Positions 53,096-64,000 of a stretch of DNA of 64,000 nt are shown one piece after another. Every line of letters starts with the position of its first letter. Position 1 is the first letter of the stretch. Position numbers and translations under genes: made by a program. A model generated the notes under the pieces. That model worked only from the letters and a program-made list of their open reading frames with translations. It was not told the origin of the DNA and did not search any database. Location of the stretch: the NCBI RefSeq assembly GCF_020382885.2, contig NC_058495.1:18830127-18894126 (forward strand). Reading direction: 5' to 3'. Source of the stretch: Scatophagus argus (lineage: Eukaryota; Chordata; Actinopteri; Scatophagidae).

Positions 53096-53141
<46 letters not shown>

Positions 53142-54800
53142 TTACTTGCATACATTTGAGACTTCTTGCATGAGCAAATTTGTTCTTCCTATTTCACAAC
53201 CTAAACTTCCCCATGCGCATTTAATGTCAATGTAAAGGTAGATCCATGTGCGGAAGGTAACATTTGAAGCTAAATTCAAAGCTGTGATCATTAACATAAT
53301 TGATGGTACCACCTGACTGGGTTCACAACTTCACTTCGGAGCGCTTTATTTCCCATTTTGTCTCATGGTTTAACTACATGCAAATTTTAAATAGTAAGTC
53401 TGTTTAATTCCAGAGGTGTTCTGGTTTGTCTGACAGGTTGCCTGCTGTGCAAACAATTAAAGCCCTTGGGGTGGATAGGACTCATTGATTTTGGAGCTTC
53501 TGTGTTGACAGACGGTTTAGGCTACGTTGAAATTACACACCCTCTGTTTAAGGCTAAAGATTAAAGACAGGAAGACTATGTATTACCAAATTGTTGTCAA
53601 AATTGACAACAATTATTATTTTCACAATTTAACAAGATGAAAAATTATCTTTGAAATGGGTAAATATATTTTTTTGTTTAGCTACATGCCCATTCATCAC
53701 TCGCTGCCATTTCTTCCCTAAATACCACGATTCTGTGTAATACAGGGGATACCCTTCTACCTTAGAAGCCATTTTGAATAACTACAGAGGTTAATTATTA
53801 ATAGGTGTCTTATTTGGCCAGGCTCCTATTTTGGTGCTAATCAGAGGCACGTGTTTTAGGCTTAGCTGGAGCCTGGAGTCTGCATTCAGTCACAGTGATA
53901 AATATGCCCCTTCTTTTTTGCTAGATCAAATAGTTTAGATTTAAAGTGGCTGATTTTTTGTTTATTTTTTCCCTCTCAGAATTAGATTGCTCCTTCCCAT
54001 GTGGTCCTTTACTGTATTGCTAATGAAGCACACTCAATAACAAGTAGAGCTACTACCCACACCCATTTCAGAGGCCAGTCTGTGAAAGTATGAGGCTACA
54101 CCGCCTCTGCTCTTTTATTTCTTTGAATTCAAATGGAGATTAAACCACCTTGTTGTGATTTTCAAAATTTTGTCTCCCTTACATGATAAATCAAAAATTT
54201 GGATTTTGTCATGCGTAGCCACTTGCCTTGACAGTTTCCAGTTTCTGACAGAAAAAAAAAACTGTGGGTCTTCACCTTAACATACTAAATACTGTCGTTA
54301 GCCACTATTGGAAAGCAGTTAATACAAATATTGCTGATGACTGCACGGGGCGAATTATTGCATTTGTTGTCTGTCTAAAATGCCAGTTGAAGAGTTTGTT
54401 GGAACTGGGTTTTTAAACATCCTATAGATGGTTTTGTGACAGAGATAAGAACTGAACACATTGAATTCAAGTCTAAAGCCATGTCATTCTGTTAGACGCC
54501 AATATTGATATCACACTGTGTAACATATTTCGGCCTCTGTGGATATTGCATATGGATGTGAGAAAGATGTAGCAGATAAAAAAACCAGTGGACATTTGCA
54601 TTACCGGAGAACTGAACTAATTAAAGTGTGCCTTAATGTGTGAAATACCTTCTTAATTATTGTGTGTAGTTAAACACAACTCAAGCAAAGGGGAATTAAA
54701 TTATCGACACCTACTCGTGACTGAGTAATTGCCCCATCATCAAAAAGTCTCCGGCAGTTTAACTTACCTGTAGCTGACCTGTAATTGACGCTAATAAGCA
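52140..54800. other. Intergenic sequence between ell2 and the GT6 gene, left part
   Basis: No exon with homology or splice logic on either strand. It contains the compound microsatellite listed separately and is otherwise AT-rich unique-looking sequence. Confidence 0.4.
53095..53141. repeat. Compound (TC)n(AC)n microsatellite
   Basis: A TC run is followed directly by an AC run, the same arrangement as at 12446-12496. Confidence 0.85.
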
Positions 54801-54895
54801 GGCACGGCAGTCGTACAGTGGCTCATTAGCTAACACTGTTGCCTCACAGCAACATCCTGGGTTGGATTTTATCCAGATGCTCCAGTTTCTTTGTT
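54801..54895 (+). mobile_element. Degraded SINE head, plus orientation
   Basis: GGCACGGCAG, TAGCTAACACTGTTGCCTCA and CAGCAACATCCTGGGTT align with the tRNA-like head of the SINE at 7989-8350, read in the opposite direction. The A and B boxes are mutated. Confidence 0.6.
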
Positions 54896-55078
54896 CAGTT
54901 CAAATAAATGCATTGACAGATGAGCTGAAGACTCCAGACTTGAATGTAATGTATATGCTTTTGCCAATCTGTAGATGTAGATTAAGGACAGAAAATAATT
55001 GTAGTTATAGGTAGTTCCCATGTTGATTGGCTTAAAATGCAGAGCACTGATTTACAGCACAAAGAAAGAGTTTTAGAA

Positions 55079-55159
55079 CATGCAAACTTCACATAGAAGG
55101 GCCCAGACCACCCTCTTGCTATGAGGCGACAGTGCTAAACACTGCACCACCGTGCCGCC
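55079..55159 (-). mobile_element. SINE head fragment lacking the B box
   Basis: Nearly identical over its length to the head end of the complete SINE (CACATAGAAGGGCCCAGACC, then ACCCTCTTGCTATGAGGCGA). Exactly the 16 bases around the B box are missing. It is oriented towards the plus-strand fragment at 54801-54895. Confidence 0.75.
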
Positions 55160-56844
55160 CCTCTTTCAGCATCCAGTCCAAATTGTTATTGCTAATGGTT
55201 GTTGATAATATGTTGACTTAATAGTAAGAAAAAAAAACTCACACTATCAGATTCAGACACATTCCCATGAAACACACACACACACAAAAATAGAAAACAG
55301 AAGTGGACAAAAAGTTTAGCTTAGAGTCCATTTTGTTTGCTGCCTTGCCTCAGCTGGTGCCAGACAAATGCACAGGCACAGAGAGTTCTGTCTAATACCA
55401 AGGTGGGTCTAATTAATGTATTGTAAACGCAATACCTAGATATAATGTACATTGCACACACACTGCTGTTATTGCAGCCAAAGAAATACAAGAGGATTTA
55501 GACAGCTTTTAAACAGGCCGTTGAAGCAGAGATGTGTTTAAATGTCTTCTTGCAGCACCCTAACCATTTGCATTATGACAGTTTCACATCATTCTTTTTG
55601 CATACTTACATATAGGCATCTCATTAGAGGATTTCTATTGGTGATTTTTCAACACATCACATATATATGTATATATATGTATATGACATATCATATGTCA
55701 ATCATAGAAACAGATTTACATGTGTTAATGTTCTATACTTCCACAGGCTACGCTGCAGCAACGGGGTCCTTGACCACCAGTGACCCACATGACAGGGATT
55801 AGGGCAATAATTCTTTAAACTGCTTTGCATTAGGGCATGAAAAGACACACTCAACATGGATCAAGTAGCCTGGGTATAACAGAGTTCTAGTTTAGTTTAT
55901 TTGTGAGTCAGGCATTCATAACAAAACCACAGCAACTGTTTCGGAGCATCTGCTGATCATATTGTACCGTATATGTTCATGTTGTTACATGGAAGCAGGG
56001 TGTTTAGAGACAAAATTGCTGTGGAAAATTAGGAAATTCATCTCCAATTTGAATTGACATGGGTCCAAGGATAATAAGCACACCCGCGTCGCAAACAGAG
56101 GTAATTTTGATTTTTGAATTTTGAACAAAAAAGACCCGAACTTAAGCAAATAAGCTTAAGTTTAGTTTCAGAGGATCATCTGAAGTTTATCTCCAACTTC
56201 ATTCCACGTGGCGAGTTGGCCCTGAGGACAGATTCTGTTGGCAGTGAGAAAAAGCCATCTGCTGCTGTTTAACCCTCCCTTTACAGCACAGCACACATGG
56301 AAGAGAAAACAGAGTGTGAACGTGGGAGTCTGTTTGTGTGTGGGAGGAGAGAGACAGACAGACTCACAGACAACAACCAACAACAACAGGTCATTTGAGT
56401 TTACCTTTTACTTCAATGCATAGACGGGGGAAACAGTTTTAATGAAAACTTACTTCAGTACATTCTAAACCAGTCTCACCCAATTCCAGAACAGTTTTGG
56501 ATTTTGCTTCAGCTCAAACATGGTAGCTTTTATACACATCTAACTGCATTCTGTTCCTGTCCATTTTTCCCCTCACTTGGTATTTAAAGACCTTGAAACA
56601 GCAGCTCTTCCAGTTAATGATTGGCCACTGTGGGGGAAAGTGTGCACTTACACTGTTGACTCTTATCGCTGCTGACCACAAAGAAGCTGGAGCAGTATCT
56701 CCGAGGCTGACATTAATGGAGAGCACAGTGCTTCGTTTAAAGGGACAGGTCAATTTCTTTTTTTGTCTGCTGTGGAGGAGATAAGAGACATGCAGAGATG
56801 CTGTTCACACATATGGGTCTTTAATTGAGAGCAGATTGTGCAGT
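55160..56844. other. Intergenic sequence downstream of the GT6 gene
   Basis: Contains a TA/TGTATA-rich run near 55655-55695. A fragment near 56736 (TTTAAAGGGACAGGTCAA) resembles the end of the element at 30972-31397, without a clear partner. No gene is supported. Confidence 0.35.
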
Positions 56845-56850
56845 TTTATT
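56845..56850 (-). other. Likely polyadenylation signal of the GT6 gene
   Basis: Minus-strand AATAAA about 210 bases past the GT6 stop codon. Confidence 0.55.
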
Positions 56851-57060
56851 CTGGGGGAGTTGTAAATGACATTCATTGGTGAACAAAAAAAATAAACTGG
56901 AAATTTGGAATTGTTAATGGAATAACGAGTGTGCCAACATTAGAACAACACCTCCCCAAAAGGAAATTTAAGACTAAAAACCATAGATTTTCATGTGGCA
57001 GTGGGACATACACCCACATTTCAGTGGGTTCAGCCAGAAAAACCCTCCTTTCACATTGAC

Positions 57061-59429
57061 TCAACATTTGTGTTGCTCTCTCTCCTGCTTATCTAAAGAC
57101 TCACAGTGCCTTCCCAAGGAGACCAGCCTATGTACAGGCACATCAGCAGCCAGGGCCGAGTCCCACCAGCTGTACTCTGGTGATAGCACACAGGTCGGCC
57201 TGTGGTTGATCAGGTAGCGGTTCAGGTAGCTCTCCTCGAGGCCCCTGGCCCTTATCCTATTAGCCTGGTCCTGCAGAATGAGCAAGGAACAGGTCCGAGC
57301 CAGTTTGTGCATCTCAGAAACCAACCCTCCATAGAACTCAGAGGTGTAGTAGTAGTCTCCCTCATCTTCTTCCACGTAAGCCGATGAGGCCTTTTCAACC
57401 TCGTAAGGAAATGCATTTCGTGGCATCCCGTAGAGCTCTGGGTGCAGCGTGGCCACCAGGTCTCCTAGGATTTCATGCCCTATAGGGGCTACAAACTCCT
57501 GATCGATGTCAGCGCAGAATATGTATTCCACCTCGTTTCTGATTGGGTTTCTGATGGCATCAGCAATCAGGGTCATCCGGCGATGGGCCAGCCTGTCCCA
57601 CCCAGGGAGCTCTGCAACTGGAACCACCTTCAACTGTCGATCAGGCCCCAGCTCAATGGGGGGATCCAGAGAACGGGGGTTATCTGTGAGAATGTAGTAG
57701 GTGACCATCTGACCAGGGAGAAAGTAGGTTTCAGCTGAAGAGAGGAAACGTTTAATGAACTTGGCATAAGTTCCCACCGTGACGGCTAGCAGACCTGTAC
57801 GGATTCCCTGCTCTGCAAATTTAGCCCTTTGCAAAGCTGAATTACGACTGTCGCCCCACACTAAAGCAGTACCCCATGGAGTCTCCAGAGGAACTTGCTG
57901 CCCCGCTGCCTTTAAAATCATCATGTCTGCCATTTTTTTTCCCTTGTCCATTCCCAAGGCGTGAAAGATAGGATGAGGTGGCTTCACACTGACAGCGGCT
58001 TTACGTCCATGTAGGAAGTCTGAGGGGGCAAAACATGTTTTTTTATTATTATTATTATTTCGACACCAAACTATTTTTTGGTTTAAACTACAGGTATTTA
58101 AACTACTTTTTAACATTGATCATGCAATATCTTCATGATACATCTATATTGTCAAGATAGTATATATATTTAAAAATCTGTCACCTTCAAGACAAAGTGC
58201 AAAAAATAAACTTTCATGAATGGGATGGGATCAACGTAGCATGGAGTTCAACCCCATGAAGGCGGTAATTTACATTTACTGTGCCACAAGCGGTTTCTTC
58301 CTATTTGCATTCAGTGTTTCAGTAACAGACAAGAACAAATGTTTCTCTACACTTACATATGATAAGAGACAGGAGAAAACAGTACAGGACCAGCTGTATT
58401 CTGGTCACTCTGACTGGTCCTGTTTGAAGAACAAACACATAGAAGTACACACAATTAAATAACACCAGTACAAGTTGTTCTACGGTTACAGTAGGCCTAA
58501 GCACATTTTAAATACAGATGTTCCTTTGAATCCGTGACAGGTAAGAAGACCCCAGCTGATAGGAATGAAAAGAATGTGCTGGTGAAGAAATACCTCCCTT
58601 TGGAAGTGTAGCAATCTTTGATAGCACAAATAATGTAATCTCTAAAGGATATGCAACACTTAAATGTTACACACTATTGCCCATGTAACATCTATAGCCT
58701 GTATGCACACATACATATAGCGTGTGTATGATGAATCAAAATGTATGATGTGGTGGTCTCCACGGTGTAAACATGAGACATGCACATGTGGGACATTTAA
58801 ATAATTTAATTTAAATTCACAATCTTAATTCAGGGTCATCATTGACATACAATGACGTAATCGCAGTGCATAATGTCCTGCTCTTATTTTGAGGAAGTTC
58901 AGTAAGTGGACCAAATAAACAAGAGATAATAGATCAAGTGAGCAAGGAGTCACAACAGGGATATATAACATAGTAAAACCATGTCACCCACGACTGCACG
59001 TGGCGCTGAGCAAAGAGAAATATACAAGAGGACTGGGCTGATGGGTGTTGGAGAAGTTACACAAGATTGCATGTGATAGAACCTAAGCAGAAGCATGTGT
59101 CTGTGAATAGTTTCTACATACAATTCCACTGATGCACATGCTCTGTCACCAGCCAAAGTGTTTGGGGACAAACACACAAAACCTCTTGGATTAATCAAAG
59201 ACTTATTTTTGCCTTCCTGGACTTGGTTTAAGGATCAGATTGCTCATAGAAAACCTGTCTGCAGCCTGTCTGGCTCAATTCAAATCTCCTGCCCTTTAAA
59301 GCACCCAAAGCTACCAAATCTGTGACAAGTGAAGGGAAAACAACCAGGTATGACACGAGCAGAAGAGGCGGAGCAGCGGCTGACGTTGTACTGACCTGCG
59401 GACGTCTTGCAAAATGGGAACAGCGCCAT
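57061..59429 (-). CDS. Glycosyltransferase family 6 protein (ABO/GBGT1-like), three coding exons
   Basis: Type II Golgi enzyme of the family that adds alpha-1,3-linked Gal or GalNAc to glycolipids and glycoproteins (ABO transferases, Forssman synthase, alpha-galactosyltransferase). Exons are 59396-59429, 58357-58419 and 57061-58019, joined in phase 1 both times (G|GA, T|AC), for 351 residues. Human ABO exon 1 also encodes a short N-terminus ending in phase 1. A basic stretch precedes a signal anchor at about residues 19-35. Family motifs: TPWGTALVW (79-87), the metal-binding D203-I-D205, TLHPELYG with H225, DEGDYYY (251-257), E295 in LEESYLN (the ABO E303 equivalent) and VLSPEY (310-315). Odd points are T258-S259-E260 where ABO has LGG/MGA, and G292-L293-E294 where ABO has W-H-D. 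Donor and acceptor cannot be assigned, so no symbol is given. Confidence 0.9.
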
Positions 59430-60329
59430 ACTGTGACCTGTTGGTGGATAAACACACAAATCTTTATCTGAGGCTGCGACTTGAGGCGAAAAAAATAAAT
59501 AAATAAGTCTGTGACTCTCGCACTGTTTCTCCTCTGCTCTCTTTGTCTCTTTCTGGAAATGTGCTGTTTAACTCACTGTTTTTTCCACTAGTGATTATTT
59601 TCTTACCTTGCTCCCTTTTTCTCTCCCTTCGCCTTTCTTTTATAATATTTTCCACTCCCTTTTCTTCACATATCCTCTTTCTTGCTCCCCTTACTTTCCC
59701 CCTCAGGCTTCTGCAGTATTCAGTTTTTGGAGAAAAACCAAAGAAGCCAGATGTGTGGGTAATCTGAGCAAATGGGAGGAGCTGAGCAGTGGAGGATAAG
59801 ACGCAGACGAGAAGAGCAAGGAATTAAATGGCAAAATCACACAAGCAGTGAACAGAGAGGAGGATTTCGACAGTCTTTCCTCCTACTCATGTTGGAAGCA
59901 TGACGATAAATGGACATAAACCCTTGAGAGAACCACAGTAAACGCTCGTATTGTCTTTGAATGCATTCTCTTCACAGAAAATGGTAGCTCACGCATCTCA
60001 AATGTTTCATGATCCCGCATAAAGGAGAGAGTTAGTAGGAAGGAGACAGATGAAATAGACTACTGTATCTTTAAACCAGGCTTAAGGTCACATCAGCAGC
60101 CTGGTGTATTCTTTCTGTCCACAAGGTGGTGGCACTGAACAGGAAATATAAAGGAATAAGCTACTGCATGTTAACAGTAAACATAAACATGGGGTTTTGA
60201 TGTCTATAATGAAGCTTTGTAACGTTGTTATTAAAAAGAAAAGGACAAAGACATGATGTCTTTTATGAATAAAAACTGTAAGTTTGATTCATAACGTCAA
60301 AATTCTATGAGATGAAATTTAACATACTC

Positions 60330-60610
60330 ACCATGAGAAAGTTAGCACGCTGATGTATCGCAGGCATAATGTTTACTGTGTTCATCATCTTAGGCCTAAA
60401 CAGACAGATGGGAATGTATTAGGTTCACGGGTATTTGATCATAAACCAAAATTCTGAGCGAATAAATACTTGGATCTGATTTTGGAACTTAATGAAATGA
60501 ATTTTTTTAGTCATCCTGATGTGATCGTGAATGACAATCCATCCATTAGTGGTTGAGATATTTAAGTCCAGTCCAAAATGGTGGACCAACAGTCCAACAG
60601 AGCAGCAGCA
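60330..60610 (+). repeat. Interspersed teleost repeat, plus-oriented copy
   Basis: GTTAGCACGCTGATGT, then GGTATTTGATCATAAACCAA and CAATCCATCCATTAGTGGTT, then TGGTGGACCAACAGTC: the same family as 18400-18860, overlapping a different part of it. Confidence 0.55.
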
Positions 60611-60614
60611 GCTT

Positions 60615-62643
60615 CCACAGGGCCATGTTGTCTGTCAGTAGAACACAGAATTTCAGTTTCAGGATGGACAAAATAACATTTTTTCTGCACATTATAACAA
60701 ACTGATTCTCACTTATCTACCACAGTTTGCAATTGCGGGCACTGCTGATGTCGACTGCCAGAATTACTTGGATCCTGCCAGAAACTCACACAGACTCAAC
60801 GGGTTAATTTGCAATTTATTACGATAAATCTCTTTTTTTTCCTTTTTTTTTTTCCTTTTTTGTACATCCATACAGAAATTGCAACATAACATTGGTTTAT
60901 GTAAACAATGTATTCGACTCAAGCATCGGTCAAAAACAAAAACATGAAGAAAACAACACAGGCTACACTAAAGAATGGATAAATTACAGGATGCATGTGA
61001 AGCGCTGGCCCAAACATCTTTTCCCTGTCACCTTGATGGCAGGTAAGCGGGGCAAGCAGTTCCAAGCTGGAGGATAGAGACTCTGCATAGTGGACCGATG
61101 AACTATTTATGTGATAAAAAAAACCCCAAACACTTACAATAGCATCTGTAAATTGATCTACATTATGTAGAGACGAATATGCACATTTATCACAGCATAT
61201 ATTAAGGCGTTCAAGATGAGTGTGCAGGAAGGTTGTGGTGCAGAGCCCCTATCCTACAGAGTCACTGCTCAGTTTCTGAAGCATGATAGGTCCATTAATA
61301 CCAAATAAATAATACCAGAGAAGTAGGCTAATTTAACTGCGCTAATCTGTCCAGGATTAAGGTACTGTTTCTAGTTGGCATATTGCAGATGATGAGCAAA
61401 CTACGTGTTATCCATTTGCACATTCACTGAAGTACACAGAAGATTTTTTGACAGCAAAGATTTTGGCAGTGTTCATTCGTAGTTGTGATAACTACACTGA
61501 CTTTGCGGTTATTGAGTGAACTATGCCACAAGAAAATAAACCGTTCAAGGGTTTGATACTGTATTTATTATTTCCATAAACTATGAGGATCCTTAGAAAA
61601 ATATTTCATTTAATGCAGCATTGTACTTATACAAAATTAAACAAATTGCACAAGAAGAAGATTACTTTTTTCACTTTGAATATGTCGCTACCTCCCAGTG
61701 CTCCATTTGTCATCCACTATTACCAGAGTAGTGGTTGGTTATGTTTTCTCTTTTCTAACGGGATATTGGTACAACTGTATTGTCTCATCTGCATACTTTT
61801 ACAATATATAATCTTTCACATCTTTCACTATATTTCTCTTAATACTTGGAAGAGTCCAGAATACGATTCTGTTACTCTCTTGAGCTTTGTTGACACCCTG
61901 AGAATAAATCTTTTGCCAACAAAGTTCAAACATTTCAATTTTCTTTTTTCATTTTGAATATATGCTGATTTTAATTTAAAGACTTAATGTGAGTTTTTAG
62001 GGATCAATTTGTCCTCTAAAGTGAATTAAGTGAGTTGTCTGTGTCCCATTACAGGGAAAATTTGAAAAGAAAAAACAAACAAACAAACGATGTAGGGCAA
62101 AATACAAATAAAAACCTGGATTTGAAGATTTTGGTGTTTTCAAAACCATATTACAATCATTGTCTTTGTATAATATATAGATAATATATAGATACTAATA
62201 CAAAACATATTCTGAAGGTGGCATGCTTGAGCAGGCAGTGAAGAGAAGAGAGACAAAGCTTTCCCCTCTTTTTAAATTTAAATGCTTTCACTTTCACTAC
62301 AAGTCCACATTTTGAATCCTGTGTGGAGGGGAAATTTTACGTGACTGACCAAAGAATCAACGGCAACTGGCAAATGAAGGTAAAAAGATCAGAATTGCAG
62401 CATGTTCTTTTATTTTGGTGGGGTGGGGGGCAGCTAAGTGGAAGAGCTCTCTCTCTCTCCTGTGTTTCTTTTCTTCTCCTTCGCTCTTCTAAGCCCATCT
62501 TTCTGCTTTCTCTCTTCTCCTCACCTTGTTCCTCTGCTCCCCAACCAGCACATGCTTCTCCTCTATGTTATATCTTTCTTTTTCTCTCCTCTAATTTCCT
62601 CCCTTCTTCCCTTCCCCCCTCTCCTCTCCTCTCCTCCAGGGCT
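60615..62643 (-). other. pcsk1: Probable pcsk1 3' UTR
   Basis: Downstream of the pcsk1 stop on the minus strand with no other gene. Minus-strand AATAAA (plus TTTATT at 60815-60820) could end a 1.8 kb 3' UTR, and a second candidate lies near 61565. Includes a pyrimidine-rich stretch (plus strand) at 62440-62640. Confidence 0.4.
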
Positions 62644-63066
62644 TCAATTTTGGTCTTCACCTAGCATCTCAAACAGGGCCTGCAGCAGTCGGTCATCTCG
62701 GTGCCTGTATGGCTTGGTGCTGTAGAAGCCATCTGTGTAGTCGGTGTAGATACTGTCCTCTGGGCCCTGGAACCTGTTGATCATGTCCAGAGCCTGGTAC
62801 AACATCTGAGGGGGGAGTTTTGTTGCTAGGGGAGAGAGGCTCCGGCCTGGCTGCTGCTTCCTCCATGCAGAGGAGGGCCTGGCCACGGACTGGGACTGCT
62901 GTAAGGCAGGGATCTGCCTGCTGAAGGCTGTCTGGAGCAGACGCAGCAGAGCCACAGGAGGGGAGGAGGGTGAATTTGAGGGCTTTCTGGGCTCTTTCTC
63001 TGTGTTGGAAGGAAGGGGGGATTGTGCTCTCTCGGGCTTTGGAGGTGGAAAGGCCTGTGTGGGCTC
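62644..63066 (-). CDS. pcsk1: Proprotein convertase subtilisin/kexin type 1 (PCSK1, PC1/3), last coding exon only
   Basis: C-terminal tail of the neuroendocrine prohormone convertase, which cleaves precursors at dibasic sites in dense-core granules. This exon begins after the acceptor CTGACACAG in phase 0 and encodes 140 residues plus stop. The first half is Pro/Ser/Glu rich and poorly conserved. The end is diagnostic: TKPYRHRDDRLLQAL followed by an acidic end, corresponding to human TKPYKHRDDRLLQAL. In mammals this C-terminal helix helps sort the enzyme to secretory granules. The catalytic and P domains are not in the window; the gene runs off the right edge. The position beyond ell2, on the same strand, agrees with human 5q15. 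Confidence 0.9.
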   Translation of the reverse strand, partial: EPTQAFPPPKPERAQSPLPSNTEKEPRKPSNSPSSPPVALLRLLQTAFSRQIPALQQSQSVARPSSAWRKQQPGRSLSPLATKLPPQMLYQALDMINRFQGPEDSIYTDYTDGFYSTKPYRHRDDRLLQALFEMLGEDQN

Positions 63067-64000
63067 CTGTGTCAGCAGAGAGAGACAGAGAGGAGACATG
63101 TTATATACACAAGTTAACTGTGTCCTATATTTATATTGATTTAAAGAGAAATTATACCTTTGTGCATTGTGCTTCAATTTCTTTTGCCCACCAAATGTGA
63201 ATGTAAACATTCTTGAAAATAAACTGTAAAGTAAACACCTTTTTTCACTGTGCAAACTCCACTCTCTCTCTCTATATATATATATAGATATATCTATATT
63301 TATATACATATATATCTAGATATATCTATATTATTGTTATTATTATTTCTGTCACATTGACTCCGTCCACAGGTTAATTTCAATTGATTACATTGTGATT
63401 TTACCACAAATCACTCTTTGACGTCATTCGTAGGAGGGACACTGGGTAAATCTTACATGCCAATCTTTTATTACAGATCTGACGTAAACAAGGTTCCTGT
63501 CAAGATATTCATCTGACTTCCCAAAGAACCTTTTGTATTGATAATGTCTGTAGATTCTCCTTGAGATTTTTGTGATTAGGTGCTTTTGCGAGTCATGTGG
63601 TCAAACGTGTGCTTCATTGTACCTGCAGCCACACCCAACAGTGATGTCACACAGTGCTGACACACCATGGAGTACACTGTGACATCACTACAGCGCTGAC
63701 ATATCTTGACGCCTGTTTGTCATGACATTTTGTATGGACATTGTCCAGGTCGTTTCCATCAGCCTCAGCTATACTCTGTGCTTAACTGGCAAATGTTAGC
63801 ATGCCAGCATGCTAAACTCGGGTGGTGAATATGGTCATCATGATATCAGCACGTTTGTATTGTTATTGTGAACATGTTGTCATACAAGACATTAGTATTT
63901 AGCTCAAAGCACTGCTTTGCTTAAGTAAGCTCACAGAGCTGCTAGCATGAACTCCCATTTGTGTGTGATGTCACTTAGCATTTGTTACAGAGTTTAAATT
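63067..64000. other. pcsk1: pcsk1 intron, cut by the window edge
   Basis: Contains a TA/ATC-rich low-complexity run at about 63264-63330 and a repeat copy (listed separately). No further pcsk1 exon is visible. Confidence 0.5.
63740..63960 (-). repeat. Interspersed teleost repeat, minus-oriented copy
   Basis: CATCAGCCTCAGCTATACTC, then GCAAATGTTAGCATGCCAGC and ATGCTAAACTC: the reverse complement of the family at 18400-18860. It lies in a pcsk1 intron. Confidence 0.55.

Noticed and set aside
58020-58116. N-terminus starting at the ATG at 58116 for the GT6 protein
   Set aside because: It would encode an Asn/Lys-rich start without a signal anchor. A good acceptor (TTTTGCCCCCTCAG) and two upstream exons with matching phases give a proper type II membrane protein instead.
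62323-62725. Plus-strand open frames near the pcsk1 stop
   Set aside because: They translate a pyrimidine-rich stretch of the probable pcsk1 3' UTR in antisense and have no similarity to known proteins.

Overview
This is vertebrate nuclear DNA, almost certainly from a spiny-rayed (percomorph) teleost. All coding sequence is split into short exons by GT-AG introns, there are no operons, and the gaps hold CA/TG and CT microsatellites, a tRNA-derived SINE with an (ATGG)-type tail, Tc1-like transposon remnants and other repeats I recognise from fish genomes. The species cannot be read from the sequence.

Layout: nudt2 (-, about 1.9-3.2 kb) lies head to head with rfesd (+, about 3.8-6.9 kb). A gene-free gap with a complete SINE follows. 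rhobtb3 (+, about 9.3-32.3 kb, 13 exons) converges on glrx (-, about 33.0-34.8 kb). After a transposon-rich gap comes ell2 (-, 40.1-52.1 kb, 12 coding exons), then about 5 kb of gene-poor repeat-littered sequence, a glycosyltransferase family 6 (ABO/GBGT1-like) gene (-, 56.8-59.4 kb), and the last coding exon of pcsk1 (-, 62.6-63.1 kb), whose remaining exons lie beyond the window.

From general knowledge, the order RFESD-RHOBTB3-GLRX-ELL2-PCSK1 and the orientations match human 5q15. SPATA9, which sits between RFESD and RHOBTB3 in human, is not visible here. NUDT2 and the GT6 gene are not part of the human block. The genes do not form one pathway: a diadenosine tetraphosphate hydrolase, a Rieske protein, a Golgi/endosome Rho-BTB protein, a glutaredoxin, an RNA polymerase II elongation factor, a Golgi glycosyltransferase and a prohormone convertase.

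Exon models were joined by hand, using GT/AG sites, reading phase and remembered human proteins; every multi-exon model closes in frame (nudt2 149 aa, rfesd 159 aa, rhobtb3 619 aa, glrx 106 aa, ell2 686 aa, GT6 351 aa). The most interesting points are the GT6 enzyme, whose donor-pocket triplet and catalytic-loop tryptophan are replaced and whose exons are fused; an rhobtb3 start codon split by an intron; an rhobtb3 exon bracketed by complementary TG and CA repeats; and a glutaredoxin with a CSYC rather than CPYC active site. I found no evidence of a wholly new system.
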